Shown here: positions 16,125 to 25,800 of the stretch, piece after piece | Position numbering within the stretch: the stretch's first letter is position 1 | Layout: every line of letters starts with the position of its first letter | Assembly: GCF_902729425.1 (NCBI RefSeq) | Contig: NZ_CACVCH010000052.1 | Span: forward strand, 1 to 64,000 | Length of the DNA stretch: 64,000 nt | DNA from: Magnetospirillum sp. SS-4 | GTDB lineage: Bacteria; Pseudomonadota; Alphaproteobacteria; Rhodospirillales; Magnetospirillaceae | Direction of reading: 5' to 3' | The notes under the pieces: generated by a model | The model's database searches: none | Told to the model about the DNA's origin: nothing | Seen by the model: the letters and a program-made list of their open reading frames with translations, nothing else | Made by a program: the position numbers and the translations under genes

Positions 16125-17812
16125 TGAATATTCTCGCCGAATTCGACCGCATGTTTGGTGACGACCCCACCGACCTGTCCGTCGTCACTGCCCCCACCCC
16201 CGTTGCCGCAGCCACCTGCGGCCCGGTCACCGTCCATACCGAAACCGTCCGCGCCGAGGTGGTTGCGGATGCGGCGCCCCGCTTGGCCGCAAACACCAAC
16301 GCTTCCCCGCAGGCGGCACCCCCCTTGTCCGAGGACACCGTCCGCCATTTTGTCGATTTCGCCGTTTCGGCGGCAAAGGCGGACACGATCGTCTTCGATC
16401 CGGTCCACCGCTCCCCGGCGCTGGTGGAGGTGGCCCGCGCCTCCGGCCGTGTCGCGGTGGCCCTGCCGGGCGCTTCGCCCCGTCAGGCCGCCTCCTGGAT
16501 GGCCGACCTCGCCGCCGCGGGCGCTCTTGCGGCCCCCGTCGGCCTGGTTGTCGCCGACCTGACCTCCCATTCTGATGCCGCCGAGAACGCCCGCGTGATC
16601 CGCAACGGCTCTTGCCGCATGGATGCCGAGGTGGCCCTGCTGGTGGCCGACGACGGCCTGTCCGCCACCCTGCGGGCGCTGGGCGCCGAGACCCGCGTCC
16701 TTCCCCTGGCCGACGGCGCCATGGGTGTGATGGCTCCTGCCCTGGCTGGCGGTGACGCCCCCGAAGCTGGGGATGGCGAAGGCGACAGCCATCCCGAATA
16801 CGTTTTGGAGAGCGGCGAAGGCGACGAGGATGTGTCTTCGGAATGCGCCTGCGCCCCGCATGTCACTGCGGAAGCCGAGGAGACTGAGGCTTGCCCCGAG
16901 GAGCCCGTGCAGGCCGTGGCGGAAACGACGGAAGTGACCGTCCAAGCCGAAGCGGAAGAGGCGCCGATCCCCGAGCTCGCCCCCGTCTCCGCACTTGTTG
17001 CCGCCATCCAATGCATCGAGATCGCCCAGGTCGGCCCGTCCTCGCCCATCGCCCGTACGCCGACGGCGCCTTACTTCTTTCCCGTCGACAATGTCGTCCG
17101 CCTTCCCGCCAACGACAACCGCCGCCAAGAGGCCGTCAGCCGCTTGGACGCCATGCTCCGCGCCATGGGCGCCAACCATGCCACCCGACGTCGTCTGAAG
17201 GCCATCACGCTGTGTTCCGGCATCGAGGCCCAGGCGGAGGCCCTTCGCCGCATCGGCGCTGAAATCGACGTCGTCGCCATGAGCGAGATCGGCGAGGTGC
17301 AGAGCGCCATCCTCGCCGCCCGCCACCCGCAAGCGGTCAATCTCGGCGATCTGACCGCGCCGGATTTCTGCCCCCGCGCCATGGAAGTCTGCCCCTCCGG
17401 TTTCGACCTGATGTTCGCCTCGACCCCATGCCAGGCTTTTAGCCTCTCGGGCCTCCGTAAGGGTCTTGCGGACGAGCGTGGCCTTATCACTCCTTACGTC
17501 ATTTCGATCCTCAACACGCTCGGCACTCCCCTCTACATGTGGGAGAACGTCCTCGGCGCCCTGTCCGACAAAACCAACGCCTTCGGCACCATGCTTGCAG
17601 CCCTGGTCGGCGAGGATGAGCCTCTGGTCGCCCCGAAGGGCCGCTGGGACAATTTCGGCTTCGCTTCCGGACCGGACCGCTTGGTCGCCTGGCGCGTCCT
17701 CGACGCCCAGTATTGGGGTGTCCCCCAGCGCCGCCGCCGCGTCTTCCTTGCCGCCGCGACCATCGAGTCCGGCATCGATCCCCGTGAAATCGTTTTCGAA
17801 ACCGCTGCCTGA
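16124..17812 (+). CDS. N-terminal half of split DNA cytosine-5 methyltransferase
   Basis: The 562-residue protein has an unassigned N-terminal region of about 350 residues: a possible nucleotide-binding-like fold (residues 65-210), then an acidic Glu/Ala-rich linker, then the motif LPANDN. After this comes the catalytic part of a C5-methyltransferase. ITLCSGIEAQAEALRRIG is the SAM-binding motif I variant, STPCQAFSLSG holds the catalytic PCQ Cys, MWENVLGAL is the ENV motif, and PQRRRRVFL is motif VIII. The protein then stops: the target-recognition region and motifs IX-X are not here but on the next gene. The start ATG 16124 has GGAGG seven bases upstream and overlaps the previous stop. The pair would methylate cytosine in island or host DNA. 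Confidence 0.85.
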   Translation: MNILAEFDRMFGDDPTDLSVVTAPTPVAAATCGPVTVHTETVRAEVVADAAPRLAANTNASPQAAPPLSEDTVRHFVDFAVSAAKADTIVFDPVHRSPALVEVARASGRVAVALPGASPRQAASWMADLAAAGALAAPVGLVVADLTSHSDAAENARVIRNGSCRMDAEVALLVADDGLSATLRALGAETRVLPLADGAMGVMAPALAGGDAPEAGDGEGDSHPEYVLESGEGDEDVSSECACAPHVTAEAEETEACPEEPVQAVAETTEVTVQAEAEEAPIPELAPVSALVAAIQCIEIAQVGPSSPIARTPTAPYFFPVDNVVRLPANDNRRQEAVSRLDAMLRAMGANHATRRRLKAITLCSGIEAQAEALRRIGAEIDVVAMSEIGEVQSAILAARHPQAVNLGDLTAPDFCPRAMEVCPSGFDLMFASTPCQAFSLSGLRKGLADERGLITPYVISILNTLGTPLYMWENVLGALSDKTNAFGTMLAALVGEDEPLVAPKGRWDNFGFASGPDRLVAWRVLDAQYWGVPQRRRRVFLAAATIESGIDPREIVFETAA

Positions 17813-17825
17813 GGAGGCCCCGACC

Positions 17826-19325
17826 ATGTTCGACACCACCCCGACCATCGAGACCGCCACCACCAAGCTTTGGATGCTCACCAAAGCCAAGATGGCCAAG
17901 TTGGGCTACCATGTGGGCGAGGCTCCGGCCAACGGCCCAACTCTTTCGACCCTGAGCCGCGTGCTGCACAAGGTGCCGGTGCCCCCGCTCTATCACCTCA
18001 CGGCCACGGCCGCTCTGGGCATCGCCGCCCGCGCCAAGCGCCGCGACAACCCCATTCCTCCGGCCCTGCTTGCTGCCCTTGCCGAGACCTTCGCCGCCGA
18101 CGCGGTGGCGGCGCTGAACAAGGCCCGCGCGGTCAAGAACCCGCCGAAGAAGCCTGGCAAGAAGGTCTACGACCGCGACAAGGAGGTGGCCGACGCGGCA
18201 TACCGCGTGCTGGTGGCCGAGATGCTTCTGCGCACTTATTGCGACGCCGAGGTTCATCGCGTCGCCGCCCAGGCAGACGGCCCCACCTACTGGGTCGGCG
18301 ACGTCACGCCCAAGTTCTCTTCAGGCGTCGCCAACACCCTGCGTGCCCAGCAGGGCGCCGAGGGCGTGGGCATCAGTGACCTCCTCTTCGACCGCCAGTC
18401 GACCAGCCGCCACGGCGAGAGCGGCGTGGCCAGCACCCTGGCCGCCCGCGACAGCTCTGGCGGTCCCCTCGACCTCGTCGTCACCGTGACGCCCGATGTC
18501 ACCCTCTACGCCCAGAACACCCGCGACGAGCTTCGCGCCGTGGGCGGCGACGGCAGCCGCGCCTCGTCCCTGTGCGGCCCGTCGGGCAAGCAGTACGACA
18601 TGGTGGTGGGCGCCTTCAGCGCCGGTCAGGGCAGCGCGGCCAAGGGCATCGGCTTCGACGCCGAGGTGTCCCCCACCCTCAAGGCGGCCCCCTCCGGCAC
18701 CAACCAGGTCCCCACCATCATCGAGGCGGACACTGCCAAAGGCGTTCCGCTGGACGTCTCCGGCATGGATGTCGACCAGCTTGCGGCCGCCGCGCAGGCC
18801 CATGTGGCCCGTGTCGGCCGCCGCTACCTCCTGCGCCGCCTCACCCCCATGGAATGCATGCGCCTTCAGGCGTTCGAACCCGACCACTGCATGGTGCCGT
18901 ACCAGGGCAAGCGCCCCCGCAAGCTGAGCGACGCCAAGGCGGCGGAACTGATCGCCTTCCATGCGGCGGAAGGCCGCCACTACACCAAGGAGCAGTTGGA
19001 GAGCTTCGTCTCCGATTCCGACCAGTACGCCTGCGCGGGCAATTCCATCGCGGTGGTCTGCCTCGACTTCCTGATGGGCAACGTCGCCAAGGTGGCGGCG
19101 CCCCTGCTGGCCAAGCCCGCCAACGACAATGCCGCCGACTGGCCGGCCCGCATCGAGGCGGCCAAGCGCGGCGGCTTGGACACCGTGGACGCCATCGCGA
19201 CCTGTCTGGCCGAGGACCGCGCCCGCCACGAAGGCCGCGGCGACGAGGAGATCGTCATGGCCGGTCTCGGCTGCTCCCGCGACGAGGCCCGCTCGGTGGC
19301 CGAACTGCTGCTGGAAGTGGCCTGA
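17826..19325 (+). CDS. C-terminal half of split DNA cytosine-5 methyltransferase
   Basis: The 499-residue protein begins 13 bases after the previous stop with its own GAGGAGG. The N-terminal 160 residues are helical and unassigned. Residues about 160-310 have the repetitive layout of the variable target-recognition region in phage C5-methyltransferases (SGVASTLAARDSSGGP, VSPTLKAAPSGTNQVPTII). Then RRYLLRRLTPMECMRLQAFE is motif IX and QYACAGNSIAVVCLDFLM is motif X. No catalytic PCQ or SAM motif I is present, so it should act only together with the upstream protein. A PANDN motif (AKPANDNAADWP) and a C-terminal helical domain follow. Two complete starts and stops argue for a genuine two-subunit enzyme rather than a recent frameshift. 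Confidence 0.85.
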   Translation: MFDTTPTIETATTKLWMLTKAKMAKLGYHVGEAPANGPTLSTLSRVLHKVPVPPLYHLTATAALGIAARAKRRDNPIPPALLAALAETFAADAVAALNKARAVKNPPKKPGKKVYDRDKEVADAAYRVLVAEMLLRTYCDAEVHRVAAQADGPTYWVGDVTPKFSSGVANTLRAQQGAEGVGISDLLFDRQSTSRHGESGVASTLAARDSSGGPLDLVVTVTPDVTLYAQNTRDELRAVGGDGSRASSLCGPSGKQYDMVVGAFSAGQGSAAKGIGFDAEVSPTLKAAPSGTNQVPTIIEADTAKGVPLDVSGMDVDQLAAAAQAHVARVGRRYLLRRLTPMECMRLQAFEPDHCMVPYQGKRPRKLSDAKAAELIAFHAAEGRHYTKEQLESFVSDSDQYACAGNSIAVVCLDFLMGNVAKVAAPLLAKPANDNAADWPARIEAAKRGGLDTVDAIATCLAEDRARHEGRGDEEIVMAGLGCSRDEARSVAELLLEVA

Positions 19326-19332
19326 ATGGAAT

Positions 19333-19357
19333 GGCCGGGCGGCGAGGTCGCCCGGCC
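19333..19357 (+). terminator. Strong hairpin after methyltransferase genes
   Basis: A perfect 9-bp stem GGCCGGGCG/CGCCCGGCC with a seven-base loop lies just after the stop. No T run follows, so termination is uncertain. The next 60 bases (19378-19435) contain iterated CGACAAA/CGACGAAAC units related to the dispersed B-block repeat. Confidence 0.55.
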
Positions 19358-19505
19358 TCCTTCGGTGCTATCCGTGGACAAAATCGACAAATCAAAGGCG
19401 ACGAAACCGACGAAACGACAAATCCTCGTCAACGATTTTACCCACCGGACGGCATCGACATTGCGCGCTACGACCTTTGCATCAACAACGCGGAGGTCTC
19501 ACGAC

Positions 19506-19994
19506 ATGAAGAAACATCTCCTCACCCACATCACCCTCATGACCGGCCATGTGGCCCGCACTCCCCGCACGGAGGTCCTCGACCAGGCCGTCGCCTATCT
19601 GGCCCCCATCGCCGAAGGCAGGTGCCACGACATCCCTGAAGTCGGCCTCTGGATCGACGTCTTCCGGCCCAAGGGCGAGGACGACGAAACCCTTAACGGG
19701 ACCGCCAGCTTCACCGTGTCCAGCATCCTCACCCGGGGACAGGTGCCTTTTGTCCATTGTGTCGCCTGTTGGGACCCGGACATGGGCGAGATGGCTTGGG
19801 CGAAGGCCGAAGACCTTGCCCGGCAGACGGGGCTGCCGTCCTGCCCCGGGTTGCGGCGCCCGGACAGGACGCCCTGGCTCGCCGTCGCCATCACCCCGAA
19901 TATGTTCCTCTCCGGAACGCAGACCATCGGCCTGCTCGGCGATCTCGAACGGTGCATGGCGTGGACCCTGATCGAGCAGGGACGGCGAGCCTGA
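19506..19994 (+). CDS. Hypothetical protein (162 aa)
   Basis: I do not recognise this soluble 162-residue protein. It contains TASFTVSSILTRGQVPFVHC and ends with a helix CMAWTLIEQGRRA. ATG 19506 is chosen because sequence upstream in the same frame is the low-complexity repeat region rather than protein-like. It is on the same strand as the methyltransferase genes, beyond a hairpin, and probably belongs to the island core. Confidence 0.6.
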   Translation: MKKHLLTHITLMTGHVARTPRTEVLDQAVAYLAPIAEGRCHDIPEVGLWIDVFRPKGEDDETLNGTASFTVSSILTRGQVPFVHCVACWDPDMGEMAWAKAEDLARQTGLPSCPGLRRPDRTPWLAVAITPNMFLSGTQTIGLLGDLERCMAWTLIEQGRRA

Positions 19995-20005
19995 TCCGCG
20001 GCGGT

Positions 20006-20104
20006 ATGCTTTACTGCTTTGACGCGGACGGGAGCGTCGCTGCGTGGAACGACCTCGGCGACGAGCCTGATCTTGAGACGGAATTGAGGCGGCTGCTGGG
20101 ATAA
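20006..20104 (+). CDS. Possible small protein (32 aa)
   Basis: A 32-codon frame starts at ATG 20006 (MLYCFDADGSVAAWNDLGDE), ends in a stop at 20104 and lies 11 bases after the previous gene. The acidic C-terminus with a leucine-rich helix is protein-like, but there is no clear ribosome site and the call is tentative. Confidence 0.3.
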   Translation: MLYCFDADGSVAAWNDLGDEPDLETELRRLLG

Positions 20105-20192
20105 ATGGACACTTGGCATACAAGCCGTATAATCTTTGGCTCCTAGATAGGTGCGAGCAAAGCGTCAAGTTTAGGGGAGCAGCCTGAATAAA

Positions 20193-21170
20193 ATGTCCGA
20201 GTTTCCTTGGATTGTAAGCTGGAAGCTTGAAAATGGCATGTCAAGCCATGACCTGGCTCCAGGCTGGCCTGCGCAGTTGCCAAAAGATGTTGGGTGGGAA
20301 GCCATTACGCCTGTTTCCGCCGGGTCCGGCATCTGTGCATTTTCGTATCAGGGCGAACTTTATCAGCCAACCGCCTTCTGCGCAGATATCAATCCGGTTT
20401 CAGCGTTCTCTAACGAACCAAGCATAATGCTTAGAATGATTGAAAGCGGTCACGTTAAAACCATTCTTTCCGATAACCTTACTGAAACAAAGGATAATTA
20501 CGGATTTTACATTATTGATCCATCAGCAGATCACGCTATTTTTAACCGCCACAACGAGCTTAATAAGGCCTTTATTGTGCAGGTTTCATGCAGCGAACTG
20601 CGCAAAATTGCGGGTGACCTGAGTTTCGGCCCACGAATGGATCGCATTTTCAACGGGCACACAGACTTCTTTAGCGCAACTCCGAGAATGTCGATGGCGC
20701 TACATGAAACCATGAAACATATCCAGTGCGCGCCCTTCTCCGGCCCCTTTGGTGAATTATATCGAAGGGGAAAAATCATTGAGTCTATGGCATTGGCGCT
20801 AAATGATTTGGATGAGAGCGTTCCAACCGAAGTAAGGCGAACGATTTCCGCAGATGAGCGGAAGGCACAGCTCGCACGTGATATTTTGATGGCAGATTTG
20901 ATCAACCCGCCCCCAATTGAGAACATCGCAACACAGCTTGGCATATCGCACAGGCGCCTAAATATGATTTTCAAAGACATATTTGGAATGACCGTTTTTT
21001 CGTGCTTGGTGGCGTGGCGCCTGGACTTGGCAAAATCAATGCTTGAGCGTGGCGAGCTGTCGGTAAAGCAAGTTGCTTACATGCTTGGATACTCACATCC
21101 AAATAATTTTGTATATGCTTTTCGCCGTAGATTCGGAATTTCGCCAGGCCGTTGGCGAAGTAAGGAGTGA
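20193..21170 (+). CDS. AraC-family transcription regulator
   Basis: The 325-residue protein has a unique N-terminal sensing domain (residues 1-215) and a C-terminal AraC double helix-turn-helix (IENIATQLGISHRRLNMIF and VKQVAYMLGYSHPNNFVYAF, ending FGISPGRWR). Its DNA is visibly richer in A/T than the genes on either side and uses rarer codons, which points to separate acquisition. It stands directly before, and on the same strand as, the type I secretion operon, so it may activate adhesin expression in response to an unknown signal. GGGGAG lies about 13 bases before ATG 20193, a long spacing. Confidence 0.9.
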   Translation: MSEFPWIVSWKLENGMSSHDLAPGWPAQLPKDVGWEAITPVSAGSGICAFSYQGELYQPTAFCADINPVSAFSNEPSIMLRMIESGHVKTILSDNLTETKDNYGFYIIDPSADHAIFNRHNELNKAFIVQVSCSELRKIAGDLSFGPRMDRIFNGHTDFFSATPRMSMALHETMKHIQCAPFSGPFGELYRRGKIIESMALALNDLDESVPTEVRRTISADERKAQLARDILMADLINPPPIENIATQLGISHRRLNMIFKDIFGMTVFSCLVAWRLDLAKSMLERGELSVKQVAYMLGYSHPNNFVYAFRRRFGISPGRWRSKE

Positions 21171-21405
21171 TTGAGGGAGATTCCGCATTGCCGCCCAGAC
21201 AACAAAGCGACAAATTCAACCAAAAGCATACTTACCGAAAGGGTGGATATCGGCAGGGATTAATGCACGCCACTTGCGCACAGGCTTGCGCAAAAGATCA
21301 TATCTCTTTGTCAATCACTCATACCCCCCCCTTCTAAAAGCGCCTTCATTGCTCCGCTAAACTGGCGAAAACCTTATTGGGTGATCTGCCAGAGGGGGCA
21401 AGGAA
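21171..21405. other. Promoter region of the type I secretion operon
   Basis: These 235 bases carry no gene. They include a C-rich run (near 21327) and A/T-rich stretches. This is where the AraC regulator and RNA polymerase would bind to drive the adhesin operon; I cannot place exact boxes. Confidence 0.4.
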
Positions 21406-22836
21406 ATGACTTACTTGAGCGTCCTGTTTGTGCCAGGCCGCAAAGCCGCCGGACCTATCCGCCATCATTTTGGATGGCGCCGTGCGGCTGCCCCTGTGAC
21501 GCTGCTTGCGGGCATTTTGGCGATGACTTCACCGGCCCAGGCCGACCCGTTGCAGGCCGTCCTGAAGGATCTGATGGATTCCAGCCCGCGTTTGGCGGCT
21601 GCGAAAGCCGACTGGGATGCGGCCAACGGTCGCGCCTCGGAAACCTGGCGCAAGGCTTGGACGCCGCAACTGGACCTCAGCTTCGCCCAAGGCTATCAGA
21701 ATTATCAAAAGCCCGACGCGGCGACCCGCTTTTATGATGCGCGGACCTCGTCCGCGCAGCTCACCCAGTTGATCTACGATTTCGGCAAATCTTCGTCGTC
21801 GGTTGCCGAAGCTGACGCGGTCGCTGCGCAAAACCAAGTCGCGTTCGAAGCAGTTGGACAGGGCTTGTTGCTTGAGGCGGTGACCGCATTCATCAGCGTC
21901 CAGCGCGCTCAGCAGGTCCTTCGCTTCGCCCGGGATTCCGAAGCCAATATTCGCGAACAGACCCAATTGGAAAACGCCCTGGTGGAAAGCGGCAAGGGCT
22001 ATGCTTCGAATGTGCTTCAGGCAAAGGCCCAACTGGCCGGCGCCAGTGCACGCAGGGTGCGCGCAGAGGGCGCTCTGGAAGTTGCCCAGGCCCGTGTCAG
22101 GGCCGTGTTTGGCGTTCAGGCCAGCCGCCTTTCCTACAAGGATGCGGTGGCATTTCCCGAGGAACTTTTGCCCACCTCAAGGGAGCTGGCCCACGAGCTT
22201 GCGCTGAAGAACAATCTTCAGATTGCCCTGGGGCAACTGCGTTCGGACGCGATCAAGGAACGCAAATGGAGCACGACCGCCTCTGAATTTGCCCCCCGAA
22301 TCGAGCTTGTCGGCGAAGCCAGTCGCGACTTCAATTCGGACGGCACTCGCGGCATGGTCGATGACCGCAAGGCAATGGTTCAGGTCAGCTTGCCATTGAA
22401 TGTGGGCCTTGGCGGCGTGGCGGCCGTCGAAGCCGTCACCAATGAACTGCTGGCCAGCCGACGCCGCGAGGACGACACCCGCGATCTGGTCTTGGAGCAG
22501 GTCGATATCGCGTGGCGCAACCTGCTTACGGCCAAGGAAAACATGGCCAACCTCTCCAACCAGATGAATATCGCCACTCAATTCCTGGAGATTGCGCGCC
22601 AGGAGCGACAGGTTGGTCGCCGTACCCTGCTCGATGTCCTGACGGCGGAAACCAATCTCATCAACGCTCAAAGCGACTACATTTCAACAACCTATGACCT
22701 ATCCATCGCCTCTTACACCCTTTTGCAGGCCATCGGTCAGCTAGAGGTTTCCTCTATCCGCGAAGATGAAGCGAAGTTGCACGCATTGCCCGCGCGCAGC
22801 AGCCCTCTGCCGGGCCAATTCGTTTCTGAAAGATAG
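21406..22836 (+). CDS. TolC-type outer-membrane channel of type I secretion
   Basis: The 476-residue protein has a signal peptide ending around MTSPAQA-DPLQ (residues 36-46) and two long helical repeats typical of TolC/outer-membrane efflux proteins. Examples are LTQLIYDFGKSSSSVAEADA in the first and MNIATQFLEIARQERQVGRRTLLDVLTAETNLINAQ (split view) in the second. It would form the outer-membrane exit duct for the giant adhesin, meeting the HlyD-like adaptor in the periplasm. AAGGA lies just before ATG 21406. It is the first gene of a four-gene operon with adhesin, ABC transporter and adaptor. Confidence 0.92.
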   Translation: MTYLSVLFVPGRKAAGPIRHHFGWRRAAAPVTLLAGILAMTSPAQADPLQAVLKDLMDSSPRLAAAKADWDAANGRASETWRKAWTPQLDLSFAQGYQNYQKPDAATRFYDARTSSAQLTQLIYDFGKSSSSVAEADAVAAQNQVAFEAVGQGLLLEAVTAFISVQRAQQVLRFARDSEANIREQTQLENALVESGKGYASNVLQAKAQLAGASARRVRAEGALEVAQARVRAVFGVQASRLSYKDAVAFPEELLPTSRELAHELALKNNLQIALGQLRSDAIKERKWSTTASEFAPRIELVGEASRDFNSDGTRGMVDDRKAMVQVSLPLNVGLGGVAAVEAVTNELLASRRREDDTRDLVLEQVDIAWRNLLTAKENMANLSNQMNIATQFLEIARQERQVGRRTLLDVLTAETNLINAQSDYISTTYDLSIASYTLLQAIGQLEVSSIREDEAKLHALPARSSPLPGQFVSER

Positions 22837-22889
22837 ACCCTGAACGGTCGTCCGCGCGTCGATCCGTCATCTGGGATGGGGAAAATCAA

Positions 22890-25800
22890 ATGACTGAGAA
22901 TCTGGAAATGAGCGGCAACGCAACTGAATTCGGCAATGCCGTTGACAATGGTGTGGATGGCACTCAGCTCGCCCAGGCGGCGGAAAATGGCGGCCCCAAT
23001 GCTCCCGCCGTGCAGGGAGCAACCGATGACGCAGGGAACGGGGAACAAAATTCCCCGGCAGACGGGGAAACCCCCGCCGAGCCGACCCAAGGCCAAGAGG
23101 AACCCGCCACCGGCGAAAGCGCCGACGCCAATAGCGACGCTGCGCAGGCCGGATTGAAGGTGGCTCAGGAAACGTTCACGGCCCTCCGCGGGACCGGCGC
23201 CGACGTCAATTCGGCTTTGAACGAGGCCGCTGACGCGGCCCGTCAGGAAGCCTTGCGCACCGGTGCCACGAATGCCGAGGCTGAACTGACCGCGATCAAG
23301 GCGCGTGAAGCGCTGTCGGCTGCCCTGTCCCAGGGCATTGGGCAAGACGCCCAAGGCGACGTTCGCGCCGCTCAGAGCGATTTCACTCCAACCCAGCAAT
23401 CACCCCAAACCCAGCCGACGCCCCAGGCCTCACCGCAATTGACCGGCGGTGGCGCCGATCGCGGCAATGAGGCTGCGCGACAGACAAACAGCACGCAGCT
23501 TCCGTCAACTGGCGACGGCGCGGGTTTTGGCGGGGTGACGAGCCCCGCGACCTTCGGCAACAATCAAATTTCCCTTGGGTCACGCCAGACCTCCCAATCA
23601 TTGGGTATCGATTCTGGCCTGTCCAACACTGCCTTGGTGGGGCAATTCGTCACCCAGAAACTGGGCGTGGGCGGCTCGTTGTTTGCTCCAGCGGCCGACC
23701 CTATTCTTGCCAATGCGGCCAAGGATGCGGCCCAAATCGTCAGGGGAGCCACGGAAGCGACCGGACAGAATCTGAATCAGGTGGGCGGCGGCCAAGTCAT
23801 CGTCGAACCATCGGTCAGCAAGTTCAACCCGACTGGAAATGAGCCTTTGGGGAACGTGGGCGATCCGGTCGCGAAAAATCCCGTGGTCAATACGGTGTAT
23901 CCCGATGCCCAGGTCAGTGTTCGTCCCGGCCAAACTGTGTTGGAAGGCGGAATCGGATCGCCCCGACAGGTGACGTTCCAGATTGAGCGCAGCAACGCTT
24001 ATTCCGCAGGAAGCGTGTCGTGGAGTGTGTCGGGCCTGTCCGCGGACGACTTCGCTGGCGGAACGATCCCCCAGGGCGTCGCGTCGTTCGGCACTGGCGA
24101 AATCTCCAAGACCGTCACGCTGAACCTTGCGGCGGACCGCGCCATCGAGAAAGACGAGGTCATCACCCTCTCTCTCGGCACCCCTTCGGGTAAAATGATT
24201 CTCAATCCGACGGGCATCAGGGCCGACGCCACTGTAAGCAATGATGACGGCATTGCCTGGGTAACCGCGGCGGCCACCTCGGCCCGCGAAGGCGCCGCGG
24301 GCCAATCCACCGTGCTAAGCTTCGTGGTCAACCGCACCGAGGGCTCCGGAGCCTCCAGTGTTGGCTGGCGCGTAACCGGCCTGGACGCAGCCGATTTCGG
24401 CGGAACCTTGCCATCTGGAACGGTCCAGTTCGCCAATGGGGAAACCAGTAAGACGGTCACCGTTTCGGTGCCGGGCGACAATGTGGTGGAAGCCGACAGC
24501 ACTGTCGTCTTCGAGCTGCATTCGCCCGACGGCAACCTGACCCTGGATGGGACCCAGTGGCGCGCCCAAATGGCGTTTGCCGATGATGACACGGGCGGAT
24601 ATTCCATCGCCGCCGCTTCCGCCGACAAGGCCGAAGGCGCGAACGGACAGACGACTCCCTTTACGTTCACCGTCACACGATCGGTTGGCGTGGATGCTCC
24701 GGCCAGCATCAATTACCGGCTGATCCAGGTCGGAACCAACTTCGCGGATGCCTCCGATTTTGCCGCTGGGCAGGACGGCTTGGGCAGCAATGGAGGCCTG
24801 CCCAGCGGAACAGTGTCTTTTCAGGCTGGCGAGAGCTCGAAGACCATCACCGTCAATGTGGTGGGCGACAATGCAAAGGGAAGCGACGAATCCTTCGCCT
24901 TGGTTCTGGCCAATCCCCCGGCCGGCACCCGCATCCTGCAAGGTGAAGCCGCCGCAGTGATTCGCAACGACGATTCGACCTTTGCGATTTCGACCATTTC
25001 CGCTGACAAGAACGAAGGTAACGGGGGCGCCACGGCGTACACCTTCCTTGTCACCCGCTCGGGAGACACTTCCGCCAGCCAGACCGTGAATTATGCGGTG
25101 CAAGGGCATGGCGAGGCCCCGGCCAATTCCGCTGATTTCGGAGGTTCTCTGCCCAGTGGCACGGTCACCTTTGCCGCCGGCGAGACGACCGCGACGGTGA
25201 CCGTGTCGGTGTCGGGTGACAGTCAGATCGAGGGCCAGGAAGGCTTTCGGATTTCGTTGCTCAGCCCGTCGAGTAATTCGACGATCCTGGCCTCGACCGC
25301 CATCGGCACCATCCAGCAAGACGATTCCACCATCGCCATCCATGCCCTTGATGCGGTCAAGGTCGAGGGCGCTACGGCGGCCACCGGAAATGCCCACAGC
25401 TTCGTCATCACCCGTGGCGGCAATCTGGCACAAAGCGTTCAAGTATCGTGGGCGGTCCAGGGTACCGGCGACAATCCCGTGAATGCTGCCGATTTCGGCG
25501 GCACGCTGCCCAGCGGCACGGTAAGCTTTGCCGTTGGTGAAACCTCGAAGACCATATCTTTTACCCCAAGCGGAGACCTGACCTACGAGCAAAGCGAAAG
25601 CTATGCCGTGGTCGTTTCGACGGCGCAGCAGGGTGTTGCGATCGTCACCAGTTCCGCCAGCGGTCTGTTGGTCAATGACGAGATCGGCCTGACGGTTACG
25701 GCCACCGATCTGGTAAAGGCCGAGGGCGACAGCGGCAATCCCGTTCTGACCTTCACGGTCACTCGGTCGGGCGTCATCCAAAATGCCTCGACGGTGGACT

